The notes under the pieces are model-generated. The model saw only the letters and a list, made by a program, of their open reading frames with translations. It ran no database searches and was not told the DNA's origin. Shown here in pieces: positions 8,209-17,145 of a DNA stretch of 64,000 nt (position 1 is its first letter; every line of letters starts with the position of its first letter). The DNA lies in the NCBI RefSeq assembly GCF_003014485.1, contig NZ_PYGA01000025.1:1-64000 (forward strand). Reading direction: 5' to 3'. The position numbers and the translations under genes are program-made. This DNA is from Murinocardiopsis flavida (GTDB lineage Bacteria; Actinomycetota; Actinomycetes; Streptosporangiales; Streptosporangiaceae).

Positions 8209-8868
8209 TCAGCCGGGTGCGGCCGCGCTGCGCAGCCGGGCGATCGACCGCTCGATGTGCGTGCGCATCAGGTCTTCCGCGCGATCGGCCTCGCCCGCCG
8301 CGGCGGCCTGCTGGATCTCGTGGTGCTCGGCCGCCTCGGCGCGCCACGTCGGCCAGTTCTCCCAGAGCACGCCGACCGTCGCCAGCGCGGTCAGGTCCTG
8401 GAGGTCGTCGAGGGCCTTGACGACGAACGGGTTCTCGCACTGGGAGTAGAGGCCGCGGTGGAAGCTCCGGTTGGCGGTCGCCAGCGCCGTCGCGTCGTCG
8501 TCGGCGGTGAACGCGTCGGCCTCGTCCATGGTCGGGAGGTGCCCGGCGACGTCGAGCGCGCCCTTGGCGCGGATCGCCGAGGCCAGCGCCCACGGTTCGA
8601 GGAGCGCCCGCTCCTCGTACACGTGCCGCACCTCGGTCAGGGTCAGCCGCCGGACGGCGACGCCCCGGTTGCGGGTCATGGTCAGCAGCCCGGTACTGGA
8701 CAGCATGATCAGCGCCTCGCGGACGGGGGTCTTGGAGACGCCCAGCATCTCGGCCAGGCGCCGCTCGACAAGCACCTCGTCGGGATCGAGGCGCCCCGAG
8801 AAGATCGCGTCCCGGATGGCCTCGGCGACCAGGTCCGAGCGGGAGGTCGTCGTGCCCAGCGGGGGCAT
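8209..8868 (-). CDS. GntR-family regulator, FCD domain
   Basis: 219 residues. Winged HTH in LVAEAIRDAIFSGRLDPDEV and RRLAEMLGVSKTPVREALIML, then the all-helical FCD effector domain (metal-ligand-type FHRGLYSQCENPFV, HHEIQQA, TH). FCD members usually sense organic or sugar acids. The ATG at 8866-8868 leaves 12 residues before the HTH; in-frame ATGs at 8886 and 8898 are possible, but a -10-like TATTAT overlaps the last. The same palindrome occurs at its own promoter and the NRAMP/dehydrogenase promoter, so it probably controls the whole 3-10 kb cluster. Confidence 0.85.
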   Translation of the reverse strand: MPPLGTTTSRSDLVAEAIRDAIFSGRLDPDEVLVERRLAEMLGVSKTPVREALIMLSSTGLLTMTRNRGVAVRRLTLTEVRHVYEERALLEPWALASAIRAKGALDVAGHLPTMDEADAFTADDDATALATANRSFHRGLYSQCENPFVVKALDDLQDLTALATVGVLWENWPTWRAEAAEHHEIQQAAAAGEADRAEDLMRTHIERSIARLRSAAAPG

Positions 8869-8903
8869 GCTCGATCCGACCTGCATATCAGCACACATAA
8901 TAT

Positions 8904-8913
8904 TGGTATACCA
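8904..8913. promoter_or_regulatory. GntR operator TGGTATACCA between gntR and dapA-like gene
   Basis: Identical to the palindrome at 6312-6321. It lies just upstream of gntR (minus) and 42 bases before the DapA-like start (plus), so one site can serve both divergent genes. A -10-like TATTAT for gntR lies next to it on the minus strand (8897-8902). Confidence 0.75.
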
Positions 8914-8954
8914 CGCGGATCCGGGTGCTCCGGGTGCGCTGGAGGGGTCGCCCG

Positions 8955-9920
8955 ATGAGTCCTGCCACTGACACAGCCGCGGCAACGGCCGACGGCCTCG
9001 ACCGGGTGCGCGCGGCCCTGGCGACCGTGGTCGCCATCCCCGTGACCCCGTTCCGCCCCGACGGCGCGGTGGACGAGGCGGCCCACACCGTCCTGCTCGA
9101 CCGGCTGACCGAGGGCGGGGTCACGGCGCTCACCCCCAACGGCAACACCGGGGAGTTCTACGCGCTGAGCCCGGCGGAGCGGCGCGCCCTCGTGGCGCGG
9201 ACGGTGACGGCGGCCCCGCGCAGCCTGGTGGTCGCCGGTGTCGGGCTCGACCTCGCAACGGCGGCCGAGGACGCGCGTGCCGCGCGCGACGCCGGCGCCG
9301 GATGCGTCATGGTGCACCAGCCGCCGCACCCGTTCCGCAGCCTCGACGGCTGGGTCGACTACCACGCGGCGATCGCCGCAGCGGTCCCCGACATCGGAAT
9401 GGTCCCCTACGTCAAGGATCCTGCGGTCGACGCGGCGGCGATGTCCGCGCTGGCCTCGGCGTGCCCCACTCTGGTCGGCGTGAAGTACGCCGTGCCCGAT
9501 CCCGCGCGGTTCGCCGACCTCGTGGCGCACACCGAGGGCGCGCGGGCGACCTGGCTCTGCGGCGCGGCCGAGACCTGGGCGCCGTTCTTCGCGATCGCCG
9601 GTGCGACCGGGTTCACCTCGGGACTCGTCGGAGTTGACCCCGCCCGCAGCCTGCGCCTGCTGGCGGCGCTGCGCGCGGGCGACATGGGGGCGGCCATGGC
9701 CGAGTGGCGCGGCGTGCGCGGATTCGAGGACCTCCGGCTCCGCTCGGGCGCCGAGAACAACGTCTCGGTGGTCAAGGAGGCCCTGCACCAGTTGGGGCTC
9801 TGCTCCCGCGACGTCCGCCCGCCGATCACCCCACTGCGCGCGGCGGACGCGGCGGCAGTAGCGGACATCCTCGCCGAATGGGGCCTGAGCAGGGGATGCA
9901 CCCGGCCCGGCGGCCGCTAG
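8955..9920 (+). CDS. Dihydrodipicolinate synthase/N-acetylneuraminate lyase-family aldolase
   Basis: 321 residues, (beta/alpha)8 class I aldolase. IPVTPF, GNTGEFYALSPAER (oxyanion/carboxylate loop), MVPYVKDP (Tyr) and VGVKYAVPDP (Schiff-base Lys) are in the family order. It resembles 5-dehydro-4-deoxyglucarate dehydratase-like members more than true DapA, fitting a GntR-controlled catabolic cluster. ATG 8955 was chosen because GGAGGGG lies 8 bases upstream. Its stop overlaps that of the convergent SDR gene by two bases. Confidence 0.85.
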   Translation: MSPATDTAAATADGLDRVRAALATVVAIPVTPFRPDGAVDEAAHTVLLDRLTEGGVTALTPNGNTGEFYALSPAERRALVARTVTAAPRSLVVAGVGLDLATAAEDARAARDAGAGCVMVHQPPHPFRSLDGWVDYHAAIAAAVPDIGMVPYVKDPAVDAAAMSALASACPTLVGVKYAVPDPARFADLVAHTEGARATWLCGAAETWAPFFAIAGATGFTSGLVGVDPARSLRLLAALRAGDMGAAMAEWRGVRGFEDLRLRSGAENNVSVVKEALHQLGLCSRDVRPPITPLRAADAAAVADILAEWGLSRGCTRPGGR

Positions 9921-10702
9921 ACCACGCCCGGGCGGCGGAGGGCTTCGGCGCCGCCGTCGGCGAAGATGATCTGGCCGGTGACGTAGGTGTTCTCGGCGCC
10001 GACCAGCCACGCGAGCAGGTCGGCCGGTGCCGTGGGCGGGGCGGCGGGCCCGTTCAAGGGCGCCGGAGCCCCCGCGGCGAGCATGGCGCGGCCCTCCTCG
10101 CTCGCGAGCACCTCGGCGGTCATGGGGGTCTCGATCACGCCGGGTGCCACGGCGTTCAGCGGGATTCCCGCGCCGGCCCACGCCGGGGTGGGCGCCTGGG
10201 CGCGCAGCCACAGCGCGATCGCGTTCTTGGTGGAGTTGTAGATGGAGTTCTCGGATTCGGCGGTCCACGCCTCGGTGATGGCGGCGGCCAGGGCGAGCGC
10301 CCGCACCTCGTCCCCTGCCAGCAGCGCGGCATGCAGGTCGGGGTCGACCCGGTCGATCGCGGCGAGCGACGACACGAGAGCGGCGCGCGGAGCGGGTGAC
10401 TCCGCGAGGAGTGGCCGCAGGCCCTCCAGCGTGGCGATGGCACCGAAGTAGTTGACCCCGACGGTCGCCGGGACGGGCGCCGCCAGCCCGGCGACCGCCA
10501 CGACGGCGTCGATCCGGCCGCCGGAGCGCTCGCCCGCCTGCACGACGAGGTCGGCCCGCCCCTGCGCGGTGGTGAGGTCGACGAGGATGTCGGTGTCGCG
10601 CAGGTCGACGCCGAGCACGGTGTGCCCCTCGCCGCGCAGCCGCGCGGCAAGCGCGTGGCCGATACCGGAGGCCGCCCCGGTCACCACATAGGTTCGCGTC
10701 AT
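9917..10702 (-). CDS. Short-chain dehydrogenase/reductase
   Basis: 261 residues. Nucleotide-binding VVTGAASGIGHALA at the N-terminus, the catalytic Ser in LVSSLAAID and Tyr-x3-Lys in IYNSTKNAIA, and a C-terminal TGQIIFADGG. This arrangement (TGxxxGIG, long helix before YxxxK, NAVAPGVIETPM) resembles 3-alpha-hydroxysteroid dehydrogenase-type SDRs. Its ATG overlaps the stop of the upstream acyltransferase (ATGA), so the two are translationally coupled. Confidence 0.85.
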   Translation of the reverse strand: MTRTYVVTGAASGIGHALAARLRGEGHTVLGVDLRDTDILVDLTTAQGRADLVVQAGERSGGRIDAVVAVAGLAAPVPATVGVNYFGAIATLEGLRPLLAESPAPRAALVSSLAAIDRVDPDLHAALLAGDEVRALALAAAITEAWTAESENSIYNSTKNAIALWLRAQAPTPAWAGAGIPLNAVAPGVIETPMTAEVLASEEGRAMLAAGAPAPLNGPAAPPTAPADLLAWLVGAENTYVTGQIIFADGGAEALRRPGVV

Positions 10703-11796
10703 TGTGTTCGCCCTCTGCTTCCCATCGCTGCCGCCGCGGACCGCTCGGGCAACCCGAACGCGACCCTGAGCGGCCTGATTCTGCGGATCGCCGCATAACT
10801 CGCAATGCTCAAACCGAAGGACGATATCATGATGAGGATGAATGGGGCAGGGCCGCTGTCGGCGAACTGGATAATATAGTAGGCGGCAATGACCAGATAG
10901 GTCTGATGCAGAATATACACCGGCAGCGCGGCGGGGTTGAAATACGTGTCGAATGTCGATCCCCCGGAAAGGTACCGCCTGCCGTATCCGAGGATCGCGA
11001 GCAGTGTTGTCCAGCAGACCAGGAAATGCGCCGCAGTGGACAACGCGCTCGACTGCGCGCCGACCGTGTATGTCTCCGCGAGGATCCCCGCCGCCCCCGC
11101 CAGCGCCCCGGCGAGGTAACCGGCCCGGTGTTTTTCGATCATGTCGGTCACCGCGTCGTCGGCCGCGATGAAGTAGCCGAGCATGACGTATGCGGCGTAG
11201 ACCGCGATGTTCTTGCCGCTCGCGTCCGGGAGCACCGAGAGCAGGGCCGGCCCGGCGAAGGGCAGCAGCACGAGGAGCGGGTGCCGAGGCCAGGCGGGTG
11301 CGTAGCCGGCGCGCGCGGCCAAGCGCATGAGGGGCAGCAGGGCGATCGAGATCAGAAAGAGGAAGAGGAGGAACCACAGGTGCGCGGGTGAGATCCCCCC
11401 GGCGTACTCCGACCAGTCGGAGAAGTCGGTGAAGTACCGCACCAGGAACTCGCCGTATCCGCCTCGATAGCCCAGATGGAACCGCATCGCGTAGTACGCC
11501 TGCGGTGGGACGACGACCAGCGCGCCGAAGAAGAACGGGACCAGTAATCGCGCGAACCGCTCCTTGGCGAATTCCGCCGCCGTTCTCCGCTGCAATGCGT
11601 GGTAGCTCGACATCCCCGCGAGGAGGAAGAGCAGGGGCATGAACCAGAAGGACGAATGCACCAGGACCGAGGCGGCCGCGCTCGGCGCGCCTTTGGCGTA
11701 GAAAGGCGAGATGTCGTCGAACACCCGCGCCGCGTGATAGGGGAACAGGAAGAGGATGGCGGCGTTGCGGAGCCGGTCGATGTAATGCTTCCGCAT
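10699..11796 (-). CDS. Membrane acyltransferase, acyltransferase-3 family
   Basis: 365 residues with about ten membrane segments. RLRNAAILFLFPYHAARVF carries the family's conserved His in the first segment, and HLWFLLFLFLISIALL and LPVYILHQTYLVIAAYYI are typical. Such proteins O-acylate exported glycans or antibiotics. AGGAG lies in front of the ATG. Codons such as ATA and AAT are more frequent than in its neighbours, a possible sign of recent acquisition. Coupled to the downstream SDR. Confidence 0.8.
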   Translation of the reverse strand: MRKHYIDRLRNAAILFLFPYHAARVFDDISPFYAKGAPSAAASVLVHSSFWFMPLLFLLAGMSSYHALQRRTAAEFAKERFARLLVPFFFGALVVVPPQAYYAMRFHLGYRGGYGEFLVRYFTDFSDWSEYAGGISPAHLWFLLFLFLISIALLPLMRLAARAGYAPAWPRHPLLVLLPFAGPALLSVLPDASGKNIAVYAAYVMLGYFIAADDAVTDMIEKHRAGYLAGALAGAAGILAETYTVGAQSSALSTAAHFLVCWTTLLAILGYGRRYLSGGSTFDTYFNPAALPVYILHQTYLVIAAYYIIQFADSGPAPFILIMISSFGLSIASYAAIRRIRPLRVAFGLPERSAAAAMGSRGRTQ

Positions 11797-11884
11797 GAGG
11801 ATTCTCCTTCGCGGTCGAATATCCCCGGGGCCGCTTACCGCGGTGCCCCGGTTCCGGTAGGCGGACGGCGCCTGTGCACGCGGC

Positions 11885-12652
11885 TCAACTGGTGGTGCGC
11901 AGCCGGATCGCCCCGTTGTCGGTCCGGGCCGTGATCCGGTGCCGGCTCCCGGAGTCCTTGCCGAGGCCGTTGCGCACCTCGCCGTTGTCGGTCGCGGTCG
12001 TCACGTCGTACGCGGCCTCGGGCACCTCGACGGTCACCCCGCCGTTCTCCGCCGCGGCCTCGACGTCGTCGGGGACCGCGGCGAAGGAGAGGTGGATCCT
12101 CCCGTTCTCGGAACGGGCATCGACCCGGTCCGACCTGATCCCGGTGGCGCGGAGCCCTCCGCTGGTGGTGCGCAGGGAGAGGGGAGAGGCGGCGTCATCG
12201 ACGCGGACCGCCCCGTTGTCGGAGTCGATGCGCAGCGGCGTGTCGAAGCCGGCGGCGGTGACCGCCCCGCTGCCGCCGTCGACCGTGAGCCGGGTCGACC
12301 TGGGGACGCGTACTTCGTAGCGGGCATCGCATCCGCTGAGCACCGCGGGCCCGCATTCGGCCGTGAGGGTGAGCCGGTCGTCCTCGAACTCCCAGGCCGG
12401 CTCGGCCTTGGTGCCGGTGATCGACCACGCGGTGAACCAGCGTCGCACCGTGACTTCGTCGACGTCGGCGGGCCGGACGTCGAGTTCGCCGCTGCCGACC
12501 GCGATGGTGAGGCGCGGGCCGACCGGACCGAACCCGCGCTCCTCGGGGGCGGCGTCCTCGGCGGGGCCGCCGCACGCGGCGAGGGTCGCCAACGCCAGCA
12601 GGGTCCCGCCGACAGCGCGCGGTATGCGGCGCGGGCGATTCCGAAACGTCAT
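11885..12652 (-). CDS. DUF4097-like lipoprotein
   Basis: 255 residues. N-terminal Arg-rich region, hydrophobic stretch and lipobox LATLAACGG, so a lipid-anchored exported protein. The rest is a beta-helix-like repeat of SxxGxVxxxxxxxxxVDARSENGRI type (SGAVTAAG, DNGAVRVDD, SGGLRATG, ENGRIHLS, ENGGVTVE, DNGEVRNG, DNGAIRLR), as in DUF4097/putative adhesin domains. The function is unknown; cell-envelope sensing or structure is typical. It stands alone between the acyltransferase and TetR genes. Confidence 0.78.
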   Translation of the reverse strand: MTFRNRPRRIPRAVGGTLLALATLAACGGPAEDAAPEERGFGPVGPRLTIAVGSGELDVRPADVDEVTVRRWFTAWSITGTKAEPAWEFEDDRLTLTAECGPAVLSGCDARYEVRVPRSTRLTVDGGSGAVTAAGFDTPLRIDSDNGAVRVDDAASPLSLRTTSGGLRATGIRSDRVDARSENGRIHLSFAAVPDDVEAAAENGGVTVEVPEAAYDVTTATDNGEVRNGLGKDSGSRHRITARTDNGAIRLRTTS

Positions 12653-12853
12653 GAGAAGACTCCAAAGGGTAATGAATCGGGGGTATGAGGTGCTTCCGTG
12701 CGGCGCGCAGAGGGCACGGCCGGTGGCGACGCCGCGGATCGGTGCGCAGCGGCGGGGACGGGTCAGGTGCCGTGGCCGCTCATGGCGGCCGCGGTCGGGG
12801 CAGGGGAGAGGCGGGTGGGAGAGGGTCGGAGGCCGGTCGGGCGGGGCTGCGGC

Positions 12854-13504
12854 TCAGTCGTCGGCAGGCGCGGCAGGCGCAGCAGGCACGGCAGTCAGGG
12901 CGGTGAGGACGGTGGCGAGGGCCTGCTCGACGCGGTCGGCGCCGACCTCCTCAGGGTCGGCCAGGTGTTCCATCGACAGGCCGTTGGTCAGGCAGTGCAG
13001 GATCAGGGCGGCGGTATCGGGGTCGGCGGTGAGCCGGGTCCCGCCCTGCTCGGCGAGCGCACCGATCGACCGGGCGGCCGCCGCCCGCTGGGCGCGGCGC
13101 AGCGGAGTGAGGATCGCCTGCGTCTGCTCGTCGCGCGCCGCCCGGGCCGCGAACTCCAGGCCGAGCTGGCCCCGCTCGGTGTCCCCGGTGATCCGCTGTG
13201 CGACGACGCCGGCCGCCCGTGCGGCGGCGCCGCCCGGGTCGTCGCCGATGCCGGTCATGACCGTGGCGAGCTCGGCGTCGGCGCGCTCACTGAGGATGGC
13301 GCCGAACAGCTCCTGCTTGCTGGCGAAGTTCGAGTAGACGGCGCCCTTGGTGAACCCGGCGGCGCGGGCGATGTCCGCCAGCCGGCTGTCGGCGTAGCCG
13401 CGTTCGGCGAAGACCTGTGTGGCGGCGTCGAGCAGGCGGCGGCGTACCTCCTCGCGGGGTGTGCGCGGGGTCGGACCTGGGGGAGCGGGCTCGTTGCCGG
13501 TCAT
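12854..13504 (-). CDS. TetR-family transcriptional regulator
   Basis: 216 residues. HTH in VRRRLLDAATQVFAERGYADSRLADIARAAGFTKGAVYSNFASKQELFGAIL (about residues 20-70), C-terminal ligand domain less conserved. The ATG at 13502-13504 was chosen because it begins just downstream of an imperfect palindrome likely to be its operator (13522-13546). The divergent target is not obvious because the upstream neighbour is a broken regulator; the DUF4097 lipoprotein downstream is on the same strand. Confidence 0.85.
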   Translation of the reverse strand: MTGNEPAPPGPTPRTPREEVRRRLLDAATQVFAERGYADSRLADIARAAGFTKGAVYSNFASKQELFGAILSERADAELATVMTGIGDDPGGAAARAAGVVAQRITGDTERGQLGLEFAARAARDEQTQAILTPLRRAQRAAAARSIGALAEQGGTRLTADPDTAALILHCLTNGLSMEHLADPEEVGADRVEQALATVLTALTAVPAAPAAPADD

Positions 13505-13521
13505 AGTGGGAACCATAGCAT

Positions 13522-13546
13522 ACCCAAGGTATTGAATACTCTTGGT
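13522..13546. promoter_or_regulatory. Imperfect palindrome, probable TetR operator
   Basis: ACCCAAGGTATTGAATAC then TCTTGGT; centred on G13534, arms GTATT/AATAC are perfect and the outer CCAAG/CTTGG nearly so. It lies 18 bases upstream of the leftward tetR start, in an AT-rich patch, so autoregulation is likely. Confidence 0.6.
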
Positions 13547-13601
13547 ACTGAAATTTCCGACGGGCACCCGGAGCCCAGCGGAGGGCACTGGGCCGGGCGG
13601 C

Positions 13602-13886
13602 TCAGGGTTGGGGGGTGGGGGTCAGGAGGCGCTTGAGGGTGTCGAGTTGGGCCCCGACCAGGGCGCGCGCCTGGGCGGGTTCGAGGTCGGCGTGGCGGTG
13701 CATCGTCCACTCGTCGAAAGTGCGCAGTACCGCGAACGTGAGGCGGCCCTGCAACTCGGCGGGGAGGTCGTCGCGGACGGCGCCGGAGGCGCGGCCGATG
13801 GCGAGGGTCTCGCCGAGCCATTGCCCGATCGCGCGTGTGGACGCCGTCCAGCCTGTGGTGCGCAGCCGGATCACCCCGGGCACCAT
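13602..13886 (-). pseudogene. TetR-family regulator, C-terminal half only
   Basis: About 94 residues from an ATG at 13884-13886: TRAIGQWLGETLAIGRASG, AVRDDLPAELQGRLTFAVLRTFDEWTM. This resembles the ligand-binding C-terminus of TetR proteins (AVRDDLP, LQxRLTxAVLRTxDEWT). No HTH is found upstream in any frame, so the N-terminal half is missing. Probably a decayed gene rather than a functional small protein. Confidence 0.5.
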
Positions 13887-14142
13887 CCAAGCCTGATCGC
13901 GCGGAAACGGCTCCCTCACCTGCGGGTGGACTTTCGGCTTCCCGGTGGGGCGTGGGGATGCCCGGAGCCCGCTGGGCGCCAACGCCGCCCGGCGCCGATT
14001 CCGCTCAGAGAACGCTGGGGGAAGCCAACGGAGTAGTCCTGGGGCGGGGGGGCGCCGAGACGGCGGGTTCCGGGGAACGCGTTCGGCTGGGGTGCAGGCG
14101 GGCGTCGTCGCGCTCCCCCTCTGCCGGGCGTGCCGGTTCGGA

Positions 14143-14943
14143 TCAGGGGGTGATGGAGCGGGCGATCTCTTCGGCGGCCTCTTTGGCGAGTTCGCCCAGT
14201 TCGGGGAACCGCGACTCCGGGACCCTGGTGTCGGGGCCCCAGATCCCGAGTACGGCGAGTGGCCGCGCGCGGGAGTCGAGGACCGGCGCCGAGACGCCGA
14301 ACACGCTGGACTCCATCTCGCCGACGCTGACCCCGTAGCCGCGGCCGCGGGTCGCGGCGAGTTCGGCGCGCAGCACCGAAGGGTCGGTGATGGTGGTGCC
14401 GGTGTGCGCGGACAGCGTTTCGGCGAGCATGGTCTCGGCCTCGGACTCCGGCAGCCACGCCAGCAGCGTCTTGCCGGTGGAGGTGGCGTGCAGCGATGCC
14501 TGGTGGCCCAGCCAGCGGGCGCTGAGCACCGCCTGCGGAGCCACCTCGTCGATGTAGGTCAGGCCGACGCGCTGGGTGACCGCGAGGTTGGCGGTCTCGC
14601 CGGTGGTGGCGCACAGCCGCTCCAGTACCCCGTGGGCCCGCCGGATCAGGCCGTCCATCCGCGCCGAGGCGGCGAGGTGGGCGATGGCGAAGCCGATCGA
14701 GTAGCGGTTGGTGCTCGGATCGCGCTCGACGAGCGCGTGCTGCTCCAGGGTCGCCAGCAGCCGCCACGCCGTGGCCCGGTTCAGGCCGCACGCCGCGGCG
14801 AGGTCCGCCACCGTTTCGCCGTCGGGGGAGCTGGCCGCCACGGCGGTCAGCAGCGCGATCGCGCGCTCCAGCGACTGCACCCGTCCGGACCCCGGTGCGG
14901 CGCGGGCGGCGTGCTCGCCGCCGTTGACGTGAACGGGTCCCAT
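14143..14943 (-). CDS. IclR-family transcriptional regulator (carnitine operon)
   Basis: 266 residues. HTH in LERAIALLTAVAASSPDGETVADLAAACGLNRATAWRLLATLEQHALVE, then the IclR effector domain with THATSTGKTLLAWL-like HATSTGK and the GVSVGEMESSVFGVSAPVLD region. The ATG at 14941-14943 follows GGGGGAG. Divergent from the thioesterase/CaiD operon with a direct-repeat element between them, so it is the likely regulator of carnitine or betaine catabolism. Confidence 0.87.
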   Translation of the reverse strand: MGPVHVNGGEHAARAAPGSGRVQSLERAIALLTAVAASSPDGETVADLAAACGLNRATAWRLLATLEQHALVERDPSTNRYSIGFAIAHLAASARMDGLIRRAHGVLERLCATTGETANLAVTQRVGLTYIDEVAPQAVLSARWLGHQASLHATSTGKTLLAWLPESEAETMLAETLSAHTGTTITDPSVLRAELAATRGRGYGVSVGEMESSVFGVSAPVLDSRARPLAVLGIWGPDTRVPESRFPELGELAKEAAEEIARSITP

Positions 14944-15120
14944 CGGTCTCCCCCTGCTCCACGCTCGGCACCGGAGTCCCCAGCGTATCGGCGGTCCGGC
15001 GGTCGGCCCGCCCGTCCGCCGCGCCGCCGCACGGGTGCGGGCCGAGACGGCGTCCACCGCAGAGGCGACCGCGGTGGCGGGCGGGCGTGCGGCGAGGGAC
15101 GACCGCGCATCCACGTATTG

Positions 15121-15153
15121 CATGATGCGAACAAGCATCGCATAATGCGAACA
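15121..15153. promoter_or_regulatory. Direct repeats upstream of the carnitine operon (candidate IclR operator)
   Basis: CATGATGCGAACA (15121-15133) and CATAATGCGAACA (15141-15153), 12 of 13 identical, with a 20-bp period (two helical turns). The first also forms GATGC-6-GCATC. It lies 49 bases upstream of the thioesterase start and 178 bases from the divergent iclR start. Confidence 0.6.
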
Positions 15154-15201
15154 TAGTGCGCGCTGCTGACCGACCCGCGATCAATGAGGAGGGCGCCGCC
15201 C

Positions 15202-15762
15202 ATGACGGAGACCGATCGGACCGATCGCGTGGTCACCCCCTATGAGGGCGCGGCCGCACGCGCGTGGGACGACGCCGCGCCCATCGCGGCGCCGCTGTGC
15301 GTCCACGAGACCCGGGTGCGGCCCGAATGGCTCGACTACAACGGGCACATGAGCGAGTCGTGCTACCTGCTGGTCTTCGGCGACGACTCCGACGCCTTCT
15401 TCCGCTACATCGGTATCGACGAGGCGTACCGGGCGGCCGGGCATTCGCTGTACACGGTGGAGACGCACATCTTCAACCGCCGCGAGGCCGCCGCCGACGA
15501 CCCGCTGCGCCTCACGCTGCACCTGCTCGACCACGACCCCAAGCGGCTGCATGTGTTCCACGCCATGCACAACGCCGAGACCGGGGCGCTGCTCGCCACC
15601 GCCGAGCAGATGCTGCTGCACGTCGCGACCGGGTCGGGGCGCACGGCCCCGATGCCCGAGCCGTTGCAGCGGCGCCTCGCGGCGATCCGCGCGGCGCACG
15701 CTGCGCTGTCCGTGCCGGACGAGGTCGGCCACGTCATCGGGATCCCCCGCCGCGCGTCCTGA
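15202..15762 (+). CDS. Acyl-CoA thioesterase, betainyl-CoA/carnitine-pathway type (4HBT hot-dog fold)
   Basis: 186 residues. EWLDYNGHMSESCYLLVFGDDSD contains the hot-dog thioesterase signature DYNGHM, and HSLYTVETHIFN, LHVFHAMHN are the typical following strands. It resembles thioesterases of carnitine degradation (CdhB type). GAGGAGG precedes ATG 15202. First gene of the IclR-flanked operon; hydrolysis of betainyl- or carnitinyl-CoA is inferred from the linked caiD. Confidence 0.8.
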   Translation: MTETDRTDRVVTPYEGAAARAWDDAAPIAAPLCVHETRVRPEWLDYNGHMSESCYLLVFGDDSDAFFRYIGIDEAYRAAGHSLYTVETHIFNRREAAADDPLRLTLHLLDHDPKRLHVFHAMHNAETGALLATAEQMLLHVATGSGRTAPMPEPLQRRLAAIRAAHAALSVPDEVGHVIGIPRRAS

Positions 15763-15984
15763 CCCCCTCTGCCGCACGACCCGGCACGGACCCGTCCTCG
15801 TGGTTCGGACGACCCCGCCGTGGTCCCCGCCGTTGTCCCGGCCGCGCGTCCTGACACCGCGCGCGGCCGCCGCCCCGAGCGCCCGGGCACCGCCGCGCCT
15901 GCGTCCCCCGATTCCCGCCCGCGTCCCGCCACCCCCGCCGATTCCCGCCCCCGCGCCGCCGATCACGACCACAGGAGGCCCACG

Positions 15985-17145
15985 GTGCATTTCGCGCTGA
16001 CCGACGAGCAGCACATGATCGTCCAGACCGTCCGCGACTTCGTGACCGCAGAGCTGTACCCGCACGAGGACGAGGTCGAACGCCTCGACGACGTCCCGCC
16101 CGACCTGGCGCGATCCATCCGGCAGAAGGCCGTCGCGTCCGGCCTCTACGCCGCCAACATGCCCGCCGAGCTGGGCGGCGGCGGCCTCGACGGGCTGAGT
16201 ATGACCCTGGTCGAGCGCGAGCTCGGCAAGGCGTCCTTCGCCTTGCAGATGCTCGTGGCCCGGCCCGGCAACATCCTCCAGGCGTGCGAGGGTGAGCAGC
16301 GGGAGCGGTACCTCCTCCCCGCGGTGCGCGGCGAGCGCCACGACTGCCTCGCCATGACCGAGCCGGGCGCCGGTTCCGACATCCGGTCGATGAGCACCAC
16401 GGCCGTGCGCAGCGGCACCGACTACCTGATCAACGGGACCAAGCACTTCATCAGCCACGCCGACGCCGCCGACTTCGTGGTGCTCTTCGCCGCGACCGGC
16501 ACCGAGGACACGCCGCGCGGACCCAAGAAGCGCATCACCGCCTTCGTGGTCGACCTCGACGCGCCGGGGGTGACCGTGCGCCGCGGGTCGGCCGCCGTCT
16601 CGCACCGCGGCTACCACCAGTGCGAGATCGCGTTCGAGGACTGCCGGGTGCCCGAGGCCCAGCGCCTCGGCGCCGAAGGCGCCGGGTTCGACCTGATGTC
16701 GGAGTGGCTGGGCGCGAGCCGCCTCACCGTCGCGGCGACCAGCGTGGGCCGGGCCCGCCGGGTCCTCGACATGACCACGGAGTGGGCCGCCACCCGGGAG
16801 CAGTTCCAGCAGCCCGTTGGGCGCTTCCAGGGGGTCGGCTTCCAGCTCGCCGACTCCGTCACCGAACTGGAGGCCGCCGAGCTGCTCACGCTGCACGCGG
16901 CCTGGAAGCTCGACAACGGCGGCATGACCGACCGCGACGCGGCGATGGCGAAGCTCTACGCGTCGGAGGCGCTGGGCCGCATCACGGACCGGGCCGTGCA
17001 GATCTACGGCGGGATGGGGCTCTTGGCGGAACTGCCGATCGAGCGGTTCTGGCGCGACGCCCGGGTCGAGCGGATCTGGGACGGCACCAGCGAGATCCAG
17101 CGGCACATCATCGCGCGCTCCCTGCTGCGCCCCCTGGGCGCATGA
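15985..17145 (+). CDS. Acyl-CoA dehydrogenase (CaiA-like role proposed)
   Basis: 386 residues, the family's normal length. MTEPGAGSDIRSM (FAD-contacting), DYLINGTKHFISHAD, FxxPVGRFQGV and YGGMGLLAELPIERFWRDARVERIWDGTSEIQ are standard acyl-CoA dehydrogenase motifs. GTG 15985 was chosen because AGGAGG lies 7 bases upstream and homologues start MxFxLTDEQ. In this context oxidation of gamma-butyrobetainyl-CoA to crotonobetainyl-CoA is the best hypothesis. It overlaps the CoA ligase start by four bases (ATGA). The 222 bases upstream (15763-15984) are C-rich with no gene. Confidence 0.85.
   Translation: MHFALTDEQHMIVQTVRDFVTAELYPHEDEVERLDDVPPDLARSIRQKAVASGLYAANMPAELGGGGLDGLSMTLVERELGKASFALQMLVARPGNILQACEGEQRERYLLPAVRGERHDCLAMTEPGAGSDIRSMSTTAVRSGTDYLINGTKHFISHADAADFVVLFAATGTEDTPRGPKKRITAFVVDLDAPGVTVRRGSAAVSHRGYHQCEIAFEDCRVPEAQRLGAEGAGFDLMSEWLGASRLTVAATSVGRARRVLDMTTEWAATREQFQQPVGRFQGVGFQLADSVTELEAAELLTLHAAWKLDNGGMTDRDAAMAKLYASEALGRITDRAVQIYGGMGLLAELPIERFWRDARVERIWDGTSEIQRHIIARSLLRPLGA

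Noticed and set aside
11885-13886. Shared GGTGCGCAGCCGGATC near 11889 and 13856
   Set aside because: About 17 bases encoding IRLRTT in two unrelated proteins; too short to claim a repeat.
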